Assembly: GCA_000727475.1 (NCBI GenBank)
Contig: KL647297.1
Span: forward strand, 3,128,974 to 3,192,973
Direction: 5' to 3'
Length of the DNA stretch: 64,000 bases
From: Sarcocystis neurona
Lineage: Eukaryota > Apicomplexa > Conoidasida > Eucoccidiorida > Sarcocystidae
A program made the translations under genes and the position numbers. Positions 34,701 to 46,303 of this stretch are shown here, in pieces. Position 1 is the stretch's first letter; each line of letters begins with the position of its first letter. Under the pieces are notes generated by a model. That model was not told the DNA's origin. It was given only the letters and a program-made list of their open reading frames with translations, and did no database searches.

Positions 34701-35098
34701 CAAGACAGTGCTTGAAGTGCTCTCTTCAACTAAAGCAGACAAATACACTTTCTTGAGTATTTCTCCTTTCTGTCAAATCCACTTTCTCTGCGCCTCACGT
34801 GTTCAAGAATCGCACGACAGGAATGAAAAGGAGCGACTTCTGTGATGTAGCTTGCTGCTTCGAGCATGGGGGGACACTTCTGTTCGTAGAGAAGCTTGTT
34901 ACCTACGTTACAGAACCAAAATGTGTTCTTTCTTTGCTTTGCCTTTCTTGCCCGAGAGGAAGGTCGTTGATGAGTGGCTGCTACTGCTGCTGCTGTGAAC
35001 TGCATGCGTCGTGGACACCGTATTTTCTCCTCCCCCTCTTCTGCTGCGTTTGCTTTGACGGGTCTGTCTTTTTCTCTTCGGATACACGTCTTCACCAG

Positions 35099-37981
35099 CA
35101 TGCGGAACAGCAGAAGAGCCGAGAAGCACGCAGGTGCTGCCTGCCGTCGTGGCAGCGCCCCAGGCCAACTTGCAGCAGCGGCAGATATTTGATCGCGTAG
35201 AGCAACAGGGCCAGAAGCCGCAGCCGCAGCGGACTCAGCAGCCGGAGCAGCCAGAAAGGCAGCAGCAAGAGGTGAAGACGACCGTGGTGGCGCAAGACCT
35301 GCAGCAGGAGTTGCAGCAGCTCCTACGTGAGTGCGGCAGCCCGCAGGCGTCTGTTTTTCTGACACGTCTGCACGTGCAACTACGGTGCTATATTCCTGCT
35401 GTTGCTGCTGCTGTTGCACCTCGCAGCAGCAACGGCGGGATGGCGGAGAAAGGTCGAGCCGCCGTAGGTGACCAGTGGCCAAGCGGCAGCAGCAGCAAGA
35501 GCACCAGCAGCTTCTTGTCCACGCGCGAGGAGGCGAACTCGCTGCAGTTTTGGGAGGATGCTTGCGGCGGCGCTGCTGCTGCTCCTCGACCCGTCCAGCA
35601 GGGGAATCAACAGCAGCCGCAGGTTCAGTCGCAGCAGCAGCAGGTCAGGCCGGCGGTTGCAGGATTGTCCGAGGAGGAACAGCTGCCGGTGAAGATTTAC
35701 TGGGACGAGGTGTGGCAGGAGTTACGGCGGGGGGGAGCAAAGCGGGAGGGGAGCGGGGAGATAGCGGAGAAGCAACGGCGGGAGGCCAACAGACGCAGCA
35801 GCGGCAGAAACCAGAAGAGAGAAGATCGACGCGGAAGCGGGTGGGGAGAAGAAGGAAGAAGAGAAAGAAGAAGAAGCAACAGCAGCGCGGAGAGCGGCAG
35901 CAGCAGTAGCCACTGCAGCAACAGACGGGTTGGGGGGACGCGCTGGGGAAGCGACGACGTCACACAGCTGCAACGTCACGAGGAAATCGCTGCTTCTCGA
36001 CAGCAGGAACAGGAGCGGCAGCAGGACGGGAGGCGGCAGGGGAAGAGGAGATTTCCTGGTGGCAACAGCAGCAGCGAAGAGGAGTGCTGCAGCAGCAGCA
36101 ACAGCAGCAGCGACAGTTCCGCAGGTAACGCGGAGAAGGAAAACGACAGCAGCAGCAGCAGCAGCGAGACAGATGAGTCATCAGAGCAGCAGGACCCCGT
36201 CGCTTTTCCACGGCTGCGACCGGATTTTGAAGGAGCAGTAGCTGCTGCCCTTCGATCTCCTGCGGAGCCGCACGACGCGGCACTTGGACAAGCGACAGAG
36301 CCCTGCTGCTGCAAAGGCTTTCGAGCTGCCGTCATTAGCGACTGCCTCGAGTTTCTCGGCTGCGCGACTTTGCACGTCCGTCTCTCCGAGGTACAAGAAG
36401 CTGCAGTGCAGCAAGTCAGCCTGCATGCGTGTCCCGTCTGTCTCTCCGAAACGCAGCACTGCATGCGTCTCCCGTCTCTGTCACCCCCCCTTCCAGCAGA
36501 GAAGTGCGCATGCGTCCTGGCCGCCATCTGTCCACATTTCTCTCTCTGCTCGACGCGTACAACTGCTGGGAGACCAGTAAAGATTTGTACTCCACAGTCT
36601 TCTGTTTACGTGTATCTGTACGCATGTGTGTATATACAGGTATGTGCGTACATATATGTATATATACATACGTAGTGGTATGTGTATATATATAGGTACG
36701 CCAATATACAAGTATACAGGTATGCGTGAATCCGCTCACTCTTTCAAGCCGAATATATCCTCATGTACATATATATATGTGCGTGTCCTCATGCGTATAT
36801 GTTTATATGTGGGCTGCGTTGTATAGGTGTCGCTCTCTATATATATGCATGTCCCCACGTGTATATGTGTATGTGCATGCTGTGTTGTGTAGGTGTCGCT
36901 CTCTCTCTCTCTGTATCTCTTATTCTTCGTGAACATATCTGTCTGCATGCCTCTATATATTCGACGTGCGTACGTCTCTTCGTCTGCCCATATGTAACAG
37001 ATGTGTACACGCGCAAGTTATCAAAGTAGGACAGCAACACATGTGTGACAGTAGTAAAAATATGAGGTGCACTGCGAGTCTACCTTAGCCCATGCATGTA
37101 AAGAGGCGGAAGTATATGTATGGACATGTGTGGGGAAGGGGAAGTTGAGCGACAGCTTGCAGAATATGTGGTGCCGCCGGATTTGAAGAGAAGTGCGGCG
37201 GGTCAACTGGGACGACGCTGGTGTGCGCTGCTGCCTGCTGCCGCGGGGAGACTTCCGAGGCTCACGTGCAGCATCTCTGAGCGGCCCGTGGAGTGCCTTC
37301 TCATGTCATTTTGTTTCTGTTTTTCTCGCCTTCCCCGTCGTCCCTTCTTTTCGCGGGTTCTCCTTCTTCTTGCTGTCGTCTCTGCTGCATCCTTCTCCGT
37401 GTCTCCCGCTTGCTGCGTGCGTCTCGTCCTCTTCGGCGTTGTCTCTCTGTCTCTCGCTCAAGGAAGTCCGCAGCAGCTGACGGACAGAAAATGCGGAAAC
37501 GGCAGGGACTGCTCAAGCGCAGGCCCGCCGTGCCATGCGTCCCAGATTTACGAGTAGATTGGGGCAGGAATAAAAGTGCCACACAGAAATACATGCGCAC
37601 TCTTGAGCCTCTATCCCTCTGTGTTCAGACGTGTCCACGCCAGGAGGCTCTTTGAGGCGCGCGCATATTTGCATGTATCTGCAGACGTGTAAAATGAAAA
37701 CTTCGCGCGTGGAGAAGAAGTACGTCCCTGCGTCTCTGGGCTTGTGTGCTGCGCGCGCGTGGGGTTTGGCATGTTGCTGCAGTCTCTTTACCATCGTCGG
37801 CCTTGGCTTCGCAGCCCCGTCGTACGCTTCAAGAACTCCGCTAAATATCAAGAGAAGATAAACGCGCCCGTTGTCGCATCCTCTGCCTTCGCTGTCCCAC
37901 GCGACAAGCAAACCGCAGCTCCTGTCCCCGAGGACCAAGTAAGTGACAACAGCCGTACAAGTAGTAGTAGTAGTAGTAGTG

Positions 37982-38012
<31 letters not shown>

Positions 38013-41000
38013 TAGTAGTAGTTGCAGCACGAGTAGTGGCGTTAAAAGCAGCAATATAGCAGTGGTACTGCTAATAACAGTAGTAATAGTAGGAGTGGCC
38101 GCAGGAGTAGTAGTAGTAGGAGTAGTAGTATTAGCGGTGGAGTTGTAGGAGGAGGAGGAATAGGAGGGGTGGTACTGTTGATAGTAGTGTTAGTAGTATA
38201 GATTTATGCGTATGTAATAGGACAGTTGTATAGAGTAATATTGGTGTGTAATATTTCGGTATGACCGTGATAGTGTCGTCGCCAAGTAGTGAAGTTATCA
38301 TCAAGTGATTTTCTACTCGTCGAAATTGGTGGATGTATGTGGAGGACCGCAGTTGTCCCGTCGGTGAGTCCTGAAGAGAAATTTGTAGGAGTGGAGAAGT
38401 GTAGGTGTCTGCTACCAGGCTTCGTACTCGTGGGAGAGGAGGAGGATCTCTGAATGCAGCAGTCTCGTCGTACAGCAGCAAAGCAGGAGAAGTACAGCGC
38501 TGTAGTGGTGTGGTAGAGTAGTCTCTGTGTATAGTAGTGTAGCTGTCTAATAGTAGTAGTAGTGGTTCAAAAAGAAGAAGAAGGAGCAGGAAAGGAATAC
38601 GGGAGTGTCTTTCTACACAGGAATCCCCTTGTACAGGACTTCATCAGGAAGCAAAGGAGAGAAATGTATTTATCTCTGAGAGTAGTATCCGTCTGTACAA
38701 GTATAGCAGTGTGCCTGTCTTGTATATATAGTAGGAGTAGTGGTAGTAGCGGTAGTACTAGTAGTCGTCGTGGGGTAGTAGTAGGAGGAGGAGGATAGGA
38801 ATATATTAGTCTACAGCAGTGTATAGCTGCAGAGGAGGGTAACAGGAGGAAGAGTAGAGAATCGTAGTTGCGCACAGCAGTGTGACAGGCGTTGCCGCTG
38901 TCACGGAGGGCGGGCAGGACACGCCAGGCGTCGCGTGTTGCGACTCGGCAGAGCAGAGACAGCAGAAAACGGCAGCCACGCACGAGCAGCAACAGCAGCA
39001 GCAGCAGGAACCGGCGCTTGTGACTCTCGCATGTTTTCCCTCTTTATGCGAAGAGACTTTCCTCTCCTTTTCGTTCTCCGTCTGGGGCGCATTACTCTCG
39101 CCTGGAACCTGCCTCGCGCTTTCTGTGCCTTTTCTTTCTCGTCGGAATTTGTCTCGTTTCTGCCTACAGGAGCATCTCGCGGTGTTGACAGTCGAAGGCG
39201 GTCTCTTGCATCCGGCGGGACTCTCCGCAGTTCTTCAGTCTCTCACGTAGGAAGAACACCGTGCGATCGACTTCGATCTGCACGTCTTCTGCATGCATCA
39301 ATTCTAACCGTCTACTTGTATACACGTATACAGAGAGAGACAGTGATATAGACAGATAGATATATAAAGATACATGTACGTAGACGTATGTTTATACATG
39401 TACGTCTGTATGTGTGTATGCGTGTATATATATATATATATATATATTTATTTGTACCTCCCTGTGTATGTTTATACATATATGAATGTAAGTTTATATG
39501 TATGAATCCATACGTATATGCACATATATATATATATGTATGTGTGTGCCTGTGTCTGTGTATGACGTCGACACCGTAGGTGTGTTGGCTCGGTAATAAC
39601 AACGCGTGGGCTTTCTGCGTCGCTGCTGCTTGCCTTCTCTGAGCTTCACTTTGCCCAGCAGCAAGTCAACAAGTTCCTCTGCCCAGACACACTTACGTAT
39701 GTGGATAAACACATTTTGTTCGAAAAAGGACACTTTTCCGTGCACACAGAGAGAGAGCATACTCGGGCCTGTGCGAACCTGCGTCGACCGGATGCCTGTT
39801 TTTTCTTCCTGCGTATTCGCTCGCTCTCTTCCAGCACAGGGTCGGTGTCTGTCTCTGCGTGTGGCTGCAATTCGTGGACAGCATTTCTTTGTTCAACGCG
39901 TCAACAAAATTTCCGTATCTCTCTTACACACCCCTCCCACGCTCATTTTTTCCCGCACTTCCACCCTCTGACTCTGCAGCAATGTCTCTGCCTTCACGGC
40001 AATACTTGTTCATTCACCGACAAGTGTGTGTGTGTGTGAGAGTAATTTATTTGTCTACGTATGTGGTTATGTGCCTACGTTTTGAATATCTACGTATGTG
40101 TAGATATATGTAAATACGTGAGTCACCTCCGTCTTACACACGTGTATTTTACTTTGGAATGTGTCGATATAAACAGGACGTTGAGTCGCTTCTTTTTCGG
40201 GTGTCTGTACACCTCCTGCCGGATGTGTGGATATAAACAGGACGTTGAGTCGCTTCTTCTTCGGGTGTCTGTACACCTCCCGCTGGACGCATTGACAGCA
40301 GAAGAGAGAAGAGCGTCCAGTCGCTTCTTTTTCGGGTGTCTATACACTTCCTGCCGGATGTGTCGATATAAACAGGACGTTGAGTCGCTTCTTTTTCGGG
40401 TGTCTATACACCTTCGGAATTTGTAGACATACAAAGGAAGTTCAGTCGCTTCTTTTTCGGTGTCTGTACAGCTCGTTCTTCTGCTTCGCATTGTCGAGAC
40501 GCGTCACTGCACACGTGGAAAAGAGATATCTTTTTTGAATTATATGACATGGCAGTCATCTCCTCCTCTGCCTTGCCGTTGCGCTGCTCCTTCTCCACCT
40601 CGTCTGTTTTCTTTTTCTCTCTCTCCTCCTTTGCGACCTCTTTTGGGAAAACAACGTTGCATGCCCCCCACTTCTCGACATTGGCTGGACGCGTGCCGCT
40701 GAAAAAGTGAGTCAGACATGTCCTCGCAGAGCAGGCAGCTGACAGATGTCCTCTTTTTTCTTCTTGGTGGACCACGAGTTTCTTTGCCACCAGTTGCTTA
40801 CTTTCTGCTGCTGCAGAGTGAACTTTTCTCCGCCTTTTGTTCGACGGCGTGCCTTTGCGCGTCCCTCCCACACGCGTTGCTGTTCTTCTCGTGGCCAGGA
40901 CTTCCCCGTTCAGATTGACAGCTGCCTGCCAGAAGCGACTATCCCACCGTCCGGCAGAACGCAAACTCTTCCTCAGTCTCCATCTCTCCCGGCCGCTGGC

Positions 41001-41856
41001 TTCCTTTTCCTCTCTGTGTCGGTGTGTGGAAGAACGAGCTGCTCCTGCTCCTGCTGCTACCAAGAAAAAAGCTGTCTTCTCTCTGTGAATGACACTACCT
41101 TCACTGCCGTCCTCTCGCTTTAATCTGCGGGCAATACCTACTCCCATGACTGCGGAAGCGAAGATCTGCCTGCTCCTGCCCAGAGGTGGGGGTGACTTGT
41201 ATTTCTTCATGTTGACGTAGTGAACAATATTCGTTGTATGCAGAGATTCAGAAAAGCGTCTTGTTCTTCTCAACAAGTGAACTTCCTTTTCTCCTCCGGC
41301 TTCCTTACGTGTCTCTCCGGAAAGGGGGAGACTTCTGCTGTTTTTCGTTGGCGACAACGCCACAAGAGCCGCTGTCTCCGTTTGTGTGCTGCCTGCCGCG
41401 TTGTTCTGCTACGAAGGGAGTTGGTGCCTGGACCCCAGCGGCGGCAGCAGCAGGGAACGCAGCAGCAGGCGACAGAAGAGGAACAGCAGAGGAGTAGACA
41501 ACGGAAGGCGCAGCAACAGCAGCAGCAGCACTACCTTGACGAGGCGGGGGAGAAGAAGAAGGAAGAGCAAGAACAGCTGCTGCAGGAGAGTGAAGAGCCA
41601 CACCAGAAGCAGACGCAGCAGCAGGGCGATGAGAGGAAAGAGGAGGAGCAGCTGCAGCAGCAGCGAGAAGGAGAGCCACCGCAGGAGAAAGACACACGGC
41701 GGCAGCAGGACGCCACGCAGGAGACGCAGAAGGAAGAGCCGCAGCAGCAGGAGAACGAGCAGCAGCGGGAGCCGGACAGGGCGTCCTTGCAGTGGTTCGC
41801 TCTCTCTGTCTTTGGCGTGAATGAGACGCCCGTTGCCTTCGCTTCCAACTTACACG
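35099..41856 (+). CDS. RPP40-like RNase P/MRP protein subunit, split gene, both ends incomplete
   Basis: Plus-strand exons 35134(or 35099)-36390, 37783-37938, 39170-39246 and 41417-41856; all junction phases agree (0,0,2). Blocks match human RPP40 in order: SVFLTRLHVQLRC (like the IVSIDLMELSLNL strand), LPVKIYWDEVW (like FDFLLAWHK), ISDCLEFLGCATLHV (like ALELFDWLGAVF), HLAVLTVEGGLLHPAGLSAV (like AYLCTITGFILPEKICLL), and ALSVFGVNETPVAF..NLHG (like LSVQGFADSPVSWEKNEHG). RPP40 is a protein of nuclear RNase P and MRP, which process tRNA 5' ends and rRNA. The copy is enlarged by Q/E/S/R repeats. Missing are the N-terminus and the final GGE..Y block expected after NLHG. Similarity is by eye from remembered family features, so a profile search is decisive. 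Confidence 0.6.
35134..36390 (+). CDS. RPP40-like exon A
   Basis: Acceptor GCACGCAG at 35133, or CTTCACCAG at 35098, which has the better pyrimidine tract; donor CCGAG|GTACAA. Carries the first three conserved blocks, separated by an S/R/E-rich stretch of about 180 residues (35730-36180). 419 codons from 35134, phase 0 at the 3' end. Confidence 0.6.
36391..37782. other. Intron A of the RPP40-like gene
   Basis: (TA)/(GT)-rich at 36600-36960; pyrimidine-rich tract at 37290-37455 ending in CGCTCAAG, a possible extra acceptor. No conserved block seen. Confidence 0.5.
37783..37938 (+). CDS. RPP40-like exon B
   Basis: Acceptor ATGTTGCTGCAG, donor CAA|GTAAGT (strong). Exactly 52 codons: SLYHRRPWLRSPVVRFKNSA, KYQEKINAPVVASSAFAVPR and DKQTAAPVPEDQ. 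Its position matches the variable linker between the WLG and TITG blocks of RPP40. Confidence 0.65.
37954..38130. repeat. (AGT)n / (TAG)n triplet tract
   Basis: AGT repeats with GGT and AGC breaks begin 15 bases after the exon B donor and continue irregularly to about 38800. Different from the CAG type that dominates the rest of the window. Confidence 0.9.
39170..39246 (+). CDS. RPP40-like exon C
   Basis: Acceptor GTTTCTGCCTACAG, donor CTCAC|GTAGGA. Encodes EHLAVLTVEGGLLHPAGLSA then VLQSLT, phase 0 in and phase 2 out. Confidence 0.65.
40160..40485. repeat. 60-71 bp tandem repeat, five diverged copies
   Basis: Copies begin near 40160, 40224, 40288, 40359 and 40419. Core: GTCGCTTCTTTTTCGGGTGT followed by CTGTACACC; four copies also carry a GATATAAACAGGACGTTGA-like start. 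Copies 1 and 2 contain GGTGTCTGTACACC. It lies in the intron between exons C and D of the RPP40-like gene. Confidence 0.95.
41417..41856 (+). CDS. RPP40-like exon D
   Basis: Acceptor TTCTGCTACGAAG, which fits phase 2 from exon C; donor CACG|GTAATA. About 115 residues of Q/E/K-rich repeat are followed by RASLQWFALSVFG then VNETPVAFASNLHG. The last block is the most diagnostic of the gene. A small exon at about 39661-39697 (Ser/Thr-rich) may also be included, but the phases agree without it. Confidence 0.6.
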
Positions 41857-42971
41857 GTAATACTTAGAAAGACAATTCATTTTTCTCCCTTCTTCAGTCT
41901 CCCTGTCAAAGGACATCTTATTGTCTTCGCCGTTTATTCTCCCTGTTGAAGGACATCTTACTGTTCCTCCTTCTTCGCTCTGGCTGCTTGCAACGAATTT
42001 GGGTCGTATGCGAGAGACAGAGATATTTAATCAAACGCATGCCTACGCATGACACACGCCCGTAGAATTTGTCGACAGTAGAGGTGGCACGTAGATACAG
42101 AGAAAGAAAGAGAGAATGCGTGGAGATGGAGTGGAGAAAAAGAGGAGAAGATGGATACTTAGACGTAACAGCAATCCTACCAATGTAGAGTGAGCGATGC
42201 GTGGATCGATCCGTACGTATATTAATGTATATAGTGTATATCTAGACAGAGAGACAGATAGATAGATAAACGTAGTTATATAGAGAGAGAGGTATACTGA
42301 TATATGTGTATACGTGTGCAGAGCGGTGTGTGGATGAAGCCGTAGGTATACTAATGCGTAATATATATATATATATATATATATACAGAGAGAGACAGAA
42401 AGAAAGAGACAGATAAGTAGATAAATATAGTCATATATGTAGGTACAGATGTATGTGCATACATGTACAGAGCGGTCTGTGGATGGAGTTGTAGGCGTGT
42501 TAATGTGTGTGATGTGTATACATGCATATATATATACCTGTGTATATATATATGTATATGGAGAGAGAGAGAGAGAGATAGATACATAAATATAGGTGCA
42601 GATATAGATATATGTACATCCATGTAGAAAGAAACGTATAGATGTAATAGTAGGTATCTACATATATATGCATATATATATGTATAGAGAGAGAGAGAGG
42701 TGCAGATGTGACCGTAGGTCAATCAGAGTGAAGAGAACGACACATGGATAGGAGAGTAGATATCTTCACGTTGGTGTGTCTATGTGTGTATACATTTCTG
42801 TACATGCACATGTGTTTGCATGCGTCGGTGTATGTATGTGGAAATATATATACGGGACGTGGCGCCCGCATGCTTACGCGCGCAGTTTTGTGTGGCAGGA
42901 GAAGTAGCTGGGAAGTATGTGGGTATAGTGTATCTGTATACCTCTGTGTCTGTACATCGCTGCGCTTCCCA

Positions 42972-42985
42972 GGTGTACGTACACC
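42972..42985. promoter_or_regulatory. Palindrome GGTGTACGTACACC, isolated copy
   Basis: Perfect copy, about 1.1 kb after the last recognised RPP40-like exon, directly after a CTTCCCAG acceptor-like sequence. Confidence 0.5.
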
Positions 42986-45900
42986 CGAGCACTGTCTGCC
43001 CGCCACATCCCCCATGTCTGGACGCGCTGCGTGTGTGCCTCTGTACGAAACGATCGCTGGTCCTTTGACAGCAACAACCGGCGCACTAGCGGTCGTGTTC
43101 TTTCTTCAGCCGCACTCGAGCCGCACTCGAGCCAAATTCGGTTACGTCGTTGTTGCTGTCATTTCTTCCTTAGTTTCTGTGTCTACCCAAGCAGCTGGTG
43201 TAAATATGTGAAGTTGGTGCAAACGAAGAGAAATATAGAGAGTTACGTAGCCGCTGGTTCGAAGCACGCAGACCTAACAGGTGCATACGTACGCAGACAG
43301 AGAGGCGTAGACAAAGACGGATATACGTCTGCGCGCGGATGTATAAAACGTTCACATCTATACATACCTGTATCTAGAAGATTTGCGCCTAACCACACGA
43401 ACACCGCATATATATACATATATACATATATATATATATATATGTGTGTATAGGTATAGGTGTTTGCTGCACGTGTAGAGGAGATGCGAGGGCTGCAATC
43501 GGGAAAAGGAAGAGATCTGCGTGGGATACTGACGCGTCGTTGATTTTTTAGTCGCCCTGCTTTCGACTTGTGGGCAGGCGACGATCTCTGCGCGGGCAGC
43601 AGCTGCCACTTCATCTGCTTCGCAGCAGCAGACGGAGAAGGGGAGCCACGTGCCATCAGCATCCGTACGGTCAACAACTCAGACGCAACGACTGCCTGTC
43701 CATAACACCCGCTTTTATCGGGAAAAGAGGACGTTTTTAGAGAGGGCGCCGGGGTGGTGGAAGTTGTGTGCACATGAGAAGCTGCTGTGGGAAAAAGTGA
43801 TAGTTACTTTTCAGCGGTGAAGCGAAGCCGGGGGACCCACGTCTGCATGCGTCGTGGGCACGTCGACCAGCTCGTAGACGCTGCCCTACTCTCACACGGC
43901 CCGCGAGGGAAGGCCAAGCGAAGGTGGCCTGTCTGCTGCTCGTCAAGCATCTATCTGTACACGTCGCCTATCAGGATGCAAGTGTGTGTACGTGTGTGTA
44001 CACTACTCTGTATATGTATATAGATGTTTGTGTGGGTAGGGTTCTTCACTCGTGAATGTCTACGTACGTACATAGATATATATCAAAGATATATAACTAT
44101 GCACATATATTACCTGTCCGCGTCTCACGGTTGCTTACAGGTCATCTGTCAATATGTGCGTGTGTGTAGGTATGTGTGTGTGTCCCCTTGGTTGTTTGAT
44201 ATTCTGTATAAACACACGTATTTTGGTTGGCATACGGGTTCACCCGTGAACGTATCTGTACGCAAGTATTTGAGTATAAGTATATATTGGGTGTGTCCAC
44301 CCTTCTCTGTTGTTCACGTGTCGTCTATCGCTACGCATATATGTGTGTGTGATTCCCAGTATGTGTATATATGGGGTGAGTCTAAATATTCATCCGTGCA
44401 GGTATATGAATATACATATGTATATATATGTATATATATGCTCGTAGAAGTAGGTACAACTACGTGTGCGTGTGCATCGTACATGGCAGCGAACGGTGAC
44501 TCGAGGAACGAATTGCGCGCCAAGCAAACAACGTTTCTGCTACTTCTTCGACGAGGTGTGATTTCCAAGTCTGTGCAGAAACGGTTCAAAGATGTCTGTT
44601 CGCCAGTGAATGCGCACTCTCTCGCTTCTTCCTCTGAGGCAGTCGCTCTGGTGCTGGCAAAATTGTCGCGGGCCGCTGAGTAAAACACTACATCTTTAGT
44701 GCCTAGGCAGTGGTGAGCGTAGAGAGTACGCACGGGGTGGGCGCATCAGGGAGGCGTCTCCTCTTGGCCGCTACGCACGTAAATAAATTAGACATGCAAC
44801 ACACCGCAAAATACGTAAGGACTCTGCAGTCCGTACATCCGGCACCCGCAAGAAGAGGCAGGAAGAAACACATGCAGGGAGCAGCAACGAGACGAGTTCC
44901 TTGGCACGTCTTCGGAATTTCGTAGACATGCAAAACTGCAACTGTATGAATACCTGCCTGCGCAGACACGCTTCAAGACACCCGAGTATTTACCAGTGCC
45001 CGTACGTGTAGTTACAGGCACTTCTATACCGGCTATTCTATATTTGTTCACTCATAGTACACCTCAAACGTGTACACATGTATGCTGTGCTTATTGAAAC
45101 TACACCGGCGCTGCATGTCTGCTGCCCTAATTGCTGTAGACTGTTGCTCGCATTTGACAGGACGTCATTACCGCCAACGTTGCCCCACGACGAAGGTCCC
45201 ACTACTCGTTCTACACTTGAGCGCGGAAGAAAAATTCCACACCAACACGTCGGTTCATTAATTCCTTGTGGCCAGCTGCTTCTTCCTGTAGAGACAGAGA
45301 GGAGGGGTGACCTACGCAGGACTGCCTCTGTCTATACGTAGCTAGAAATGAGAGTGTCGACTTGTTTCTGTGTATCGCCCTCCGAGTGTGGAAGGGAGAG
45401 TGAAGCAGTCGTGCCGCACTGATTTCTCCATCCTGCCCTCTCGAAAAACGTGTTCCCCCCAGTCAGTCACCGGCGCGGGAACATCGCGGCAGCATCACCA
45501 GGGCCTGCCGTCAATTGGACTTTTGCGTTTGAGCGGTGACACTCTTCCTTGAATTCAGCGTTGAGGGAAGCATTTACCGAGTGATGCGAAGGGGTAAGCC
45601 CTTCCTCTTCTGTTTGCGTAGGCACACATGTACGTACGCACGCGAATAAATATAATATATTTGTTTCCACGTTCTGACGAACATATTTACATAGAGGTAT
45701 GCAAATGCGGGGGAAGGAACATATTGAAATATGTGTATATGTGCACGTATAAACTTGTAACAACGACTCGACGCTACGGTACATTTTCGTGCTGTGTACT
45801 GTGGCACGCTGCTTCTACAGTCCAACATCGGCCTCTGCAGGGATGCGCCTGCGTGCCCCTGTGCGTGTAGCTGTCTGCGCCTCTTCAAGCGTACTTGTCT

Positions 45901-46277
45901 TTTTCTTTCTGCATATAGTTATCCATAATCACCTGTGTGTACCCGTGTATACACATAGATAGAGAGCTAAGGAAAGAAAGTTTCAGACGCACGTGTCTAT
46001 TTGTTTCGGTATATATGAGTACATAGGAAGTCGCATGTTTCTGGGTCTTTCTACATACTATGTATATACTTATTCGAAGAAGAACTCAGCTACGTAGGCC
46101 GGTACACATTCACGCTAAGTTGTGCTCTCTAGCATTAGTGTCTTCCTCCCCACCTACGCATACGTTTGGACGAGCTCCTCTGGGGGACATGTTGTTCACT
46201 TGCACGTAACAGTGCTGTGCGGGACATGCCACGGCCAGACATGTGCAGTCGGTGTCTGAGAGAGATGTTTCAATCCG

Positions 46278-46303
46278 CAGGTAAAGATTTTGATCTTTAC
46301 CTG
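46278..46303. other. Perfect inverted repeat (11-bp stem, 4-base loop)
   Basis: CAGGTAAAGAT, loop TTTG, ATCTTTACCTG. Could form a hairpin in DNA or RNA. It also creates a CAG|GTAAAG splice-donor-like sequence on each strand. Confidence 0.8.
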
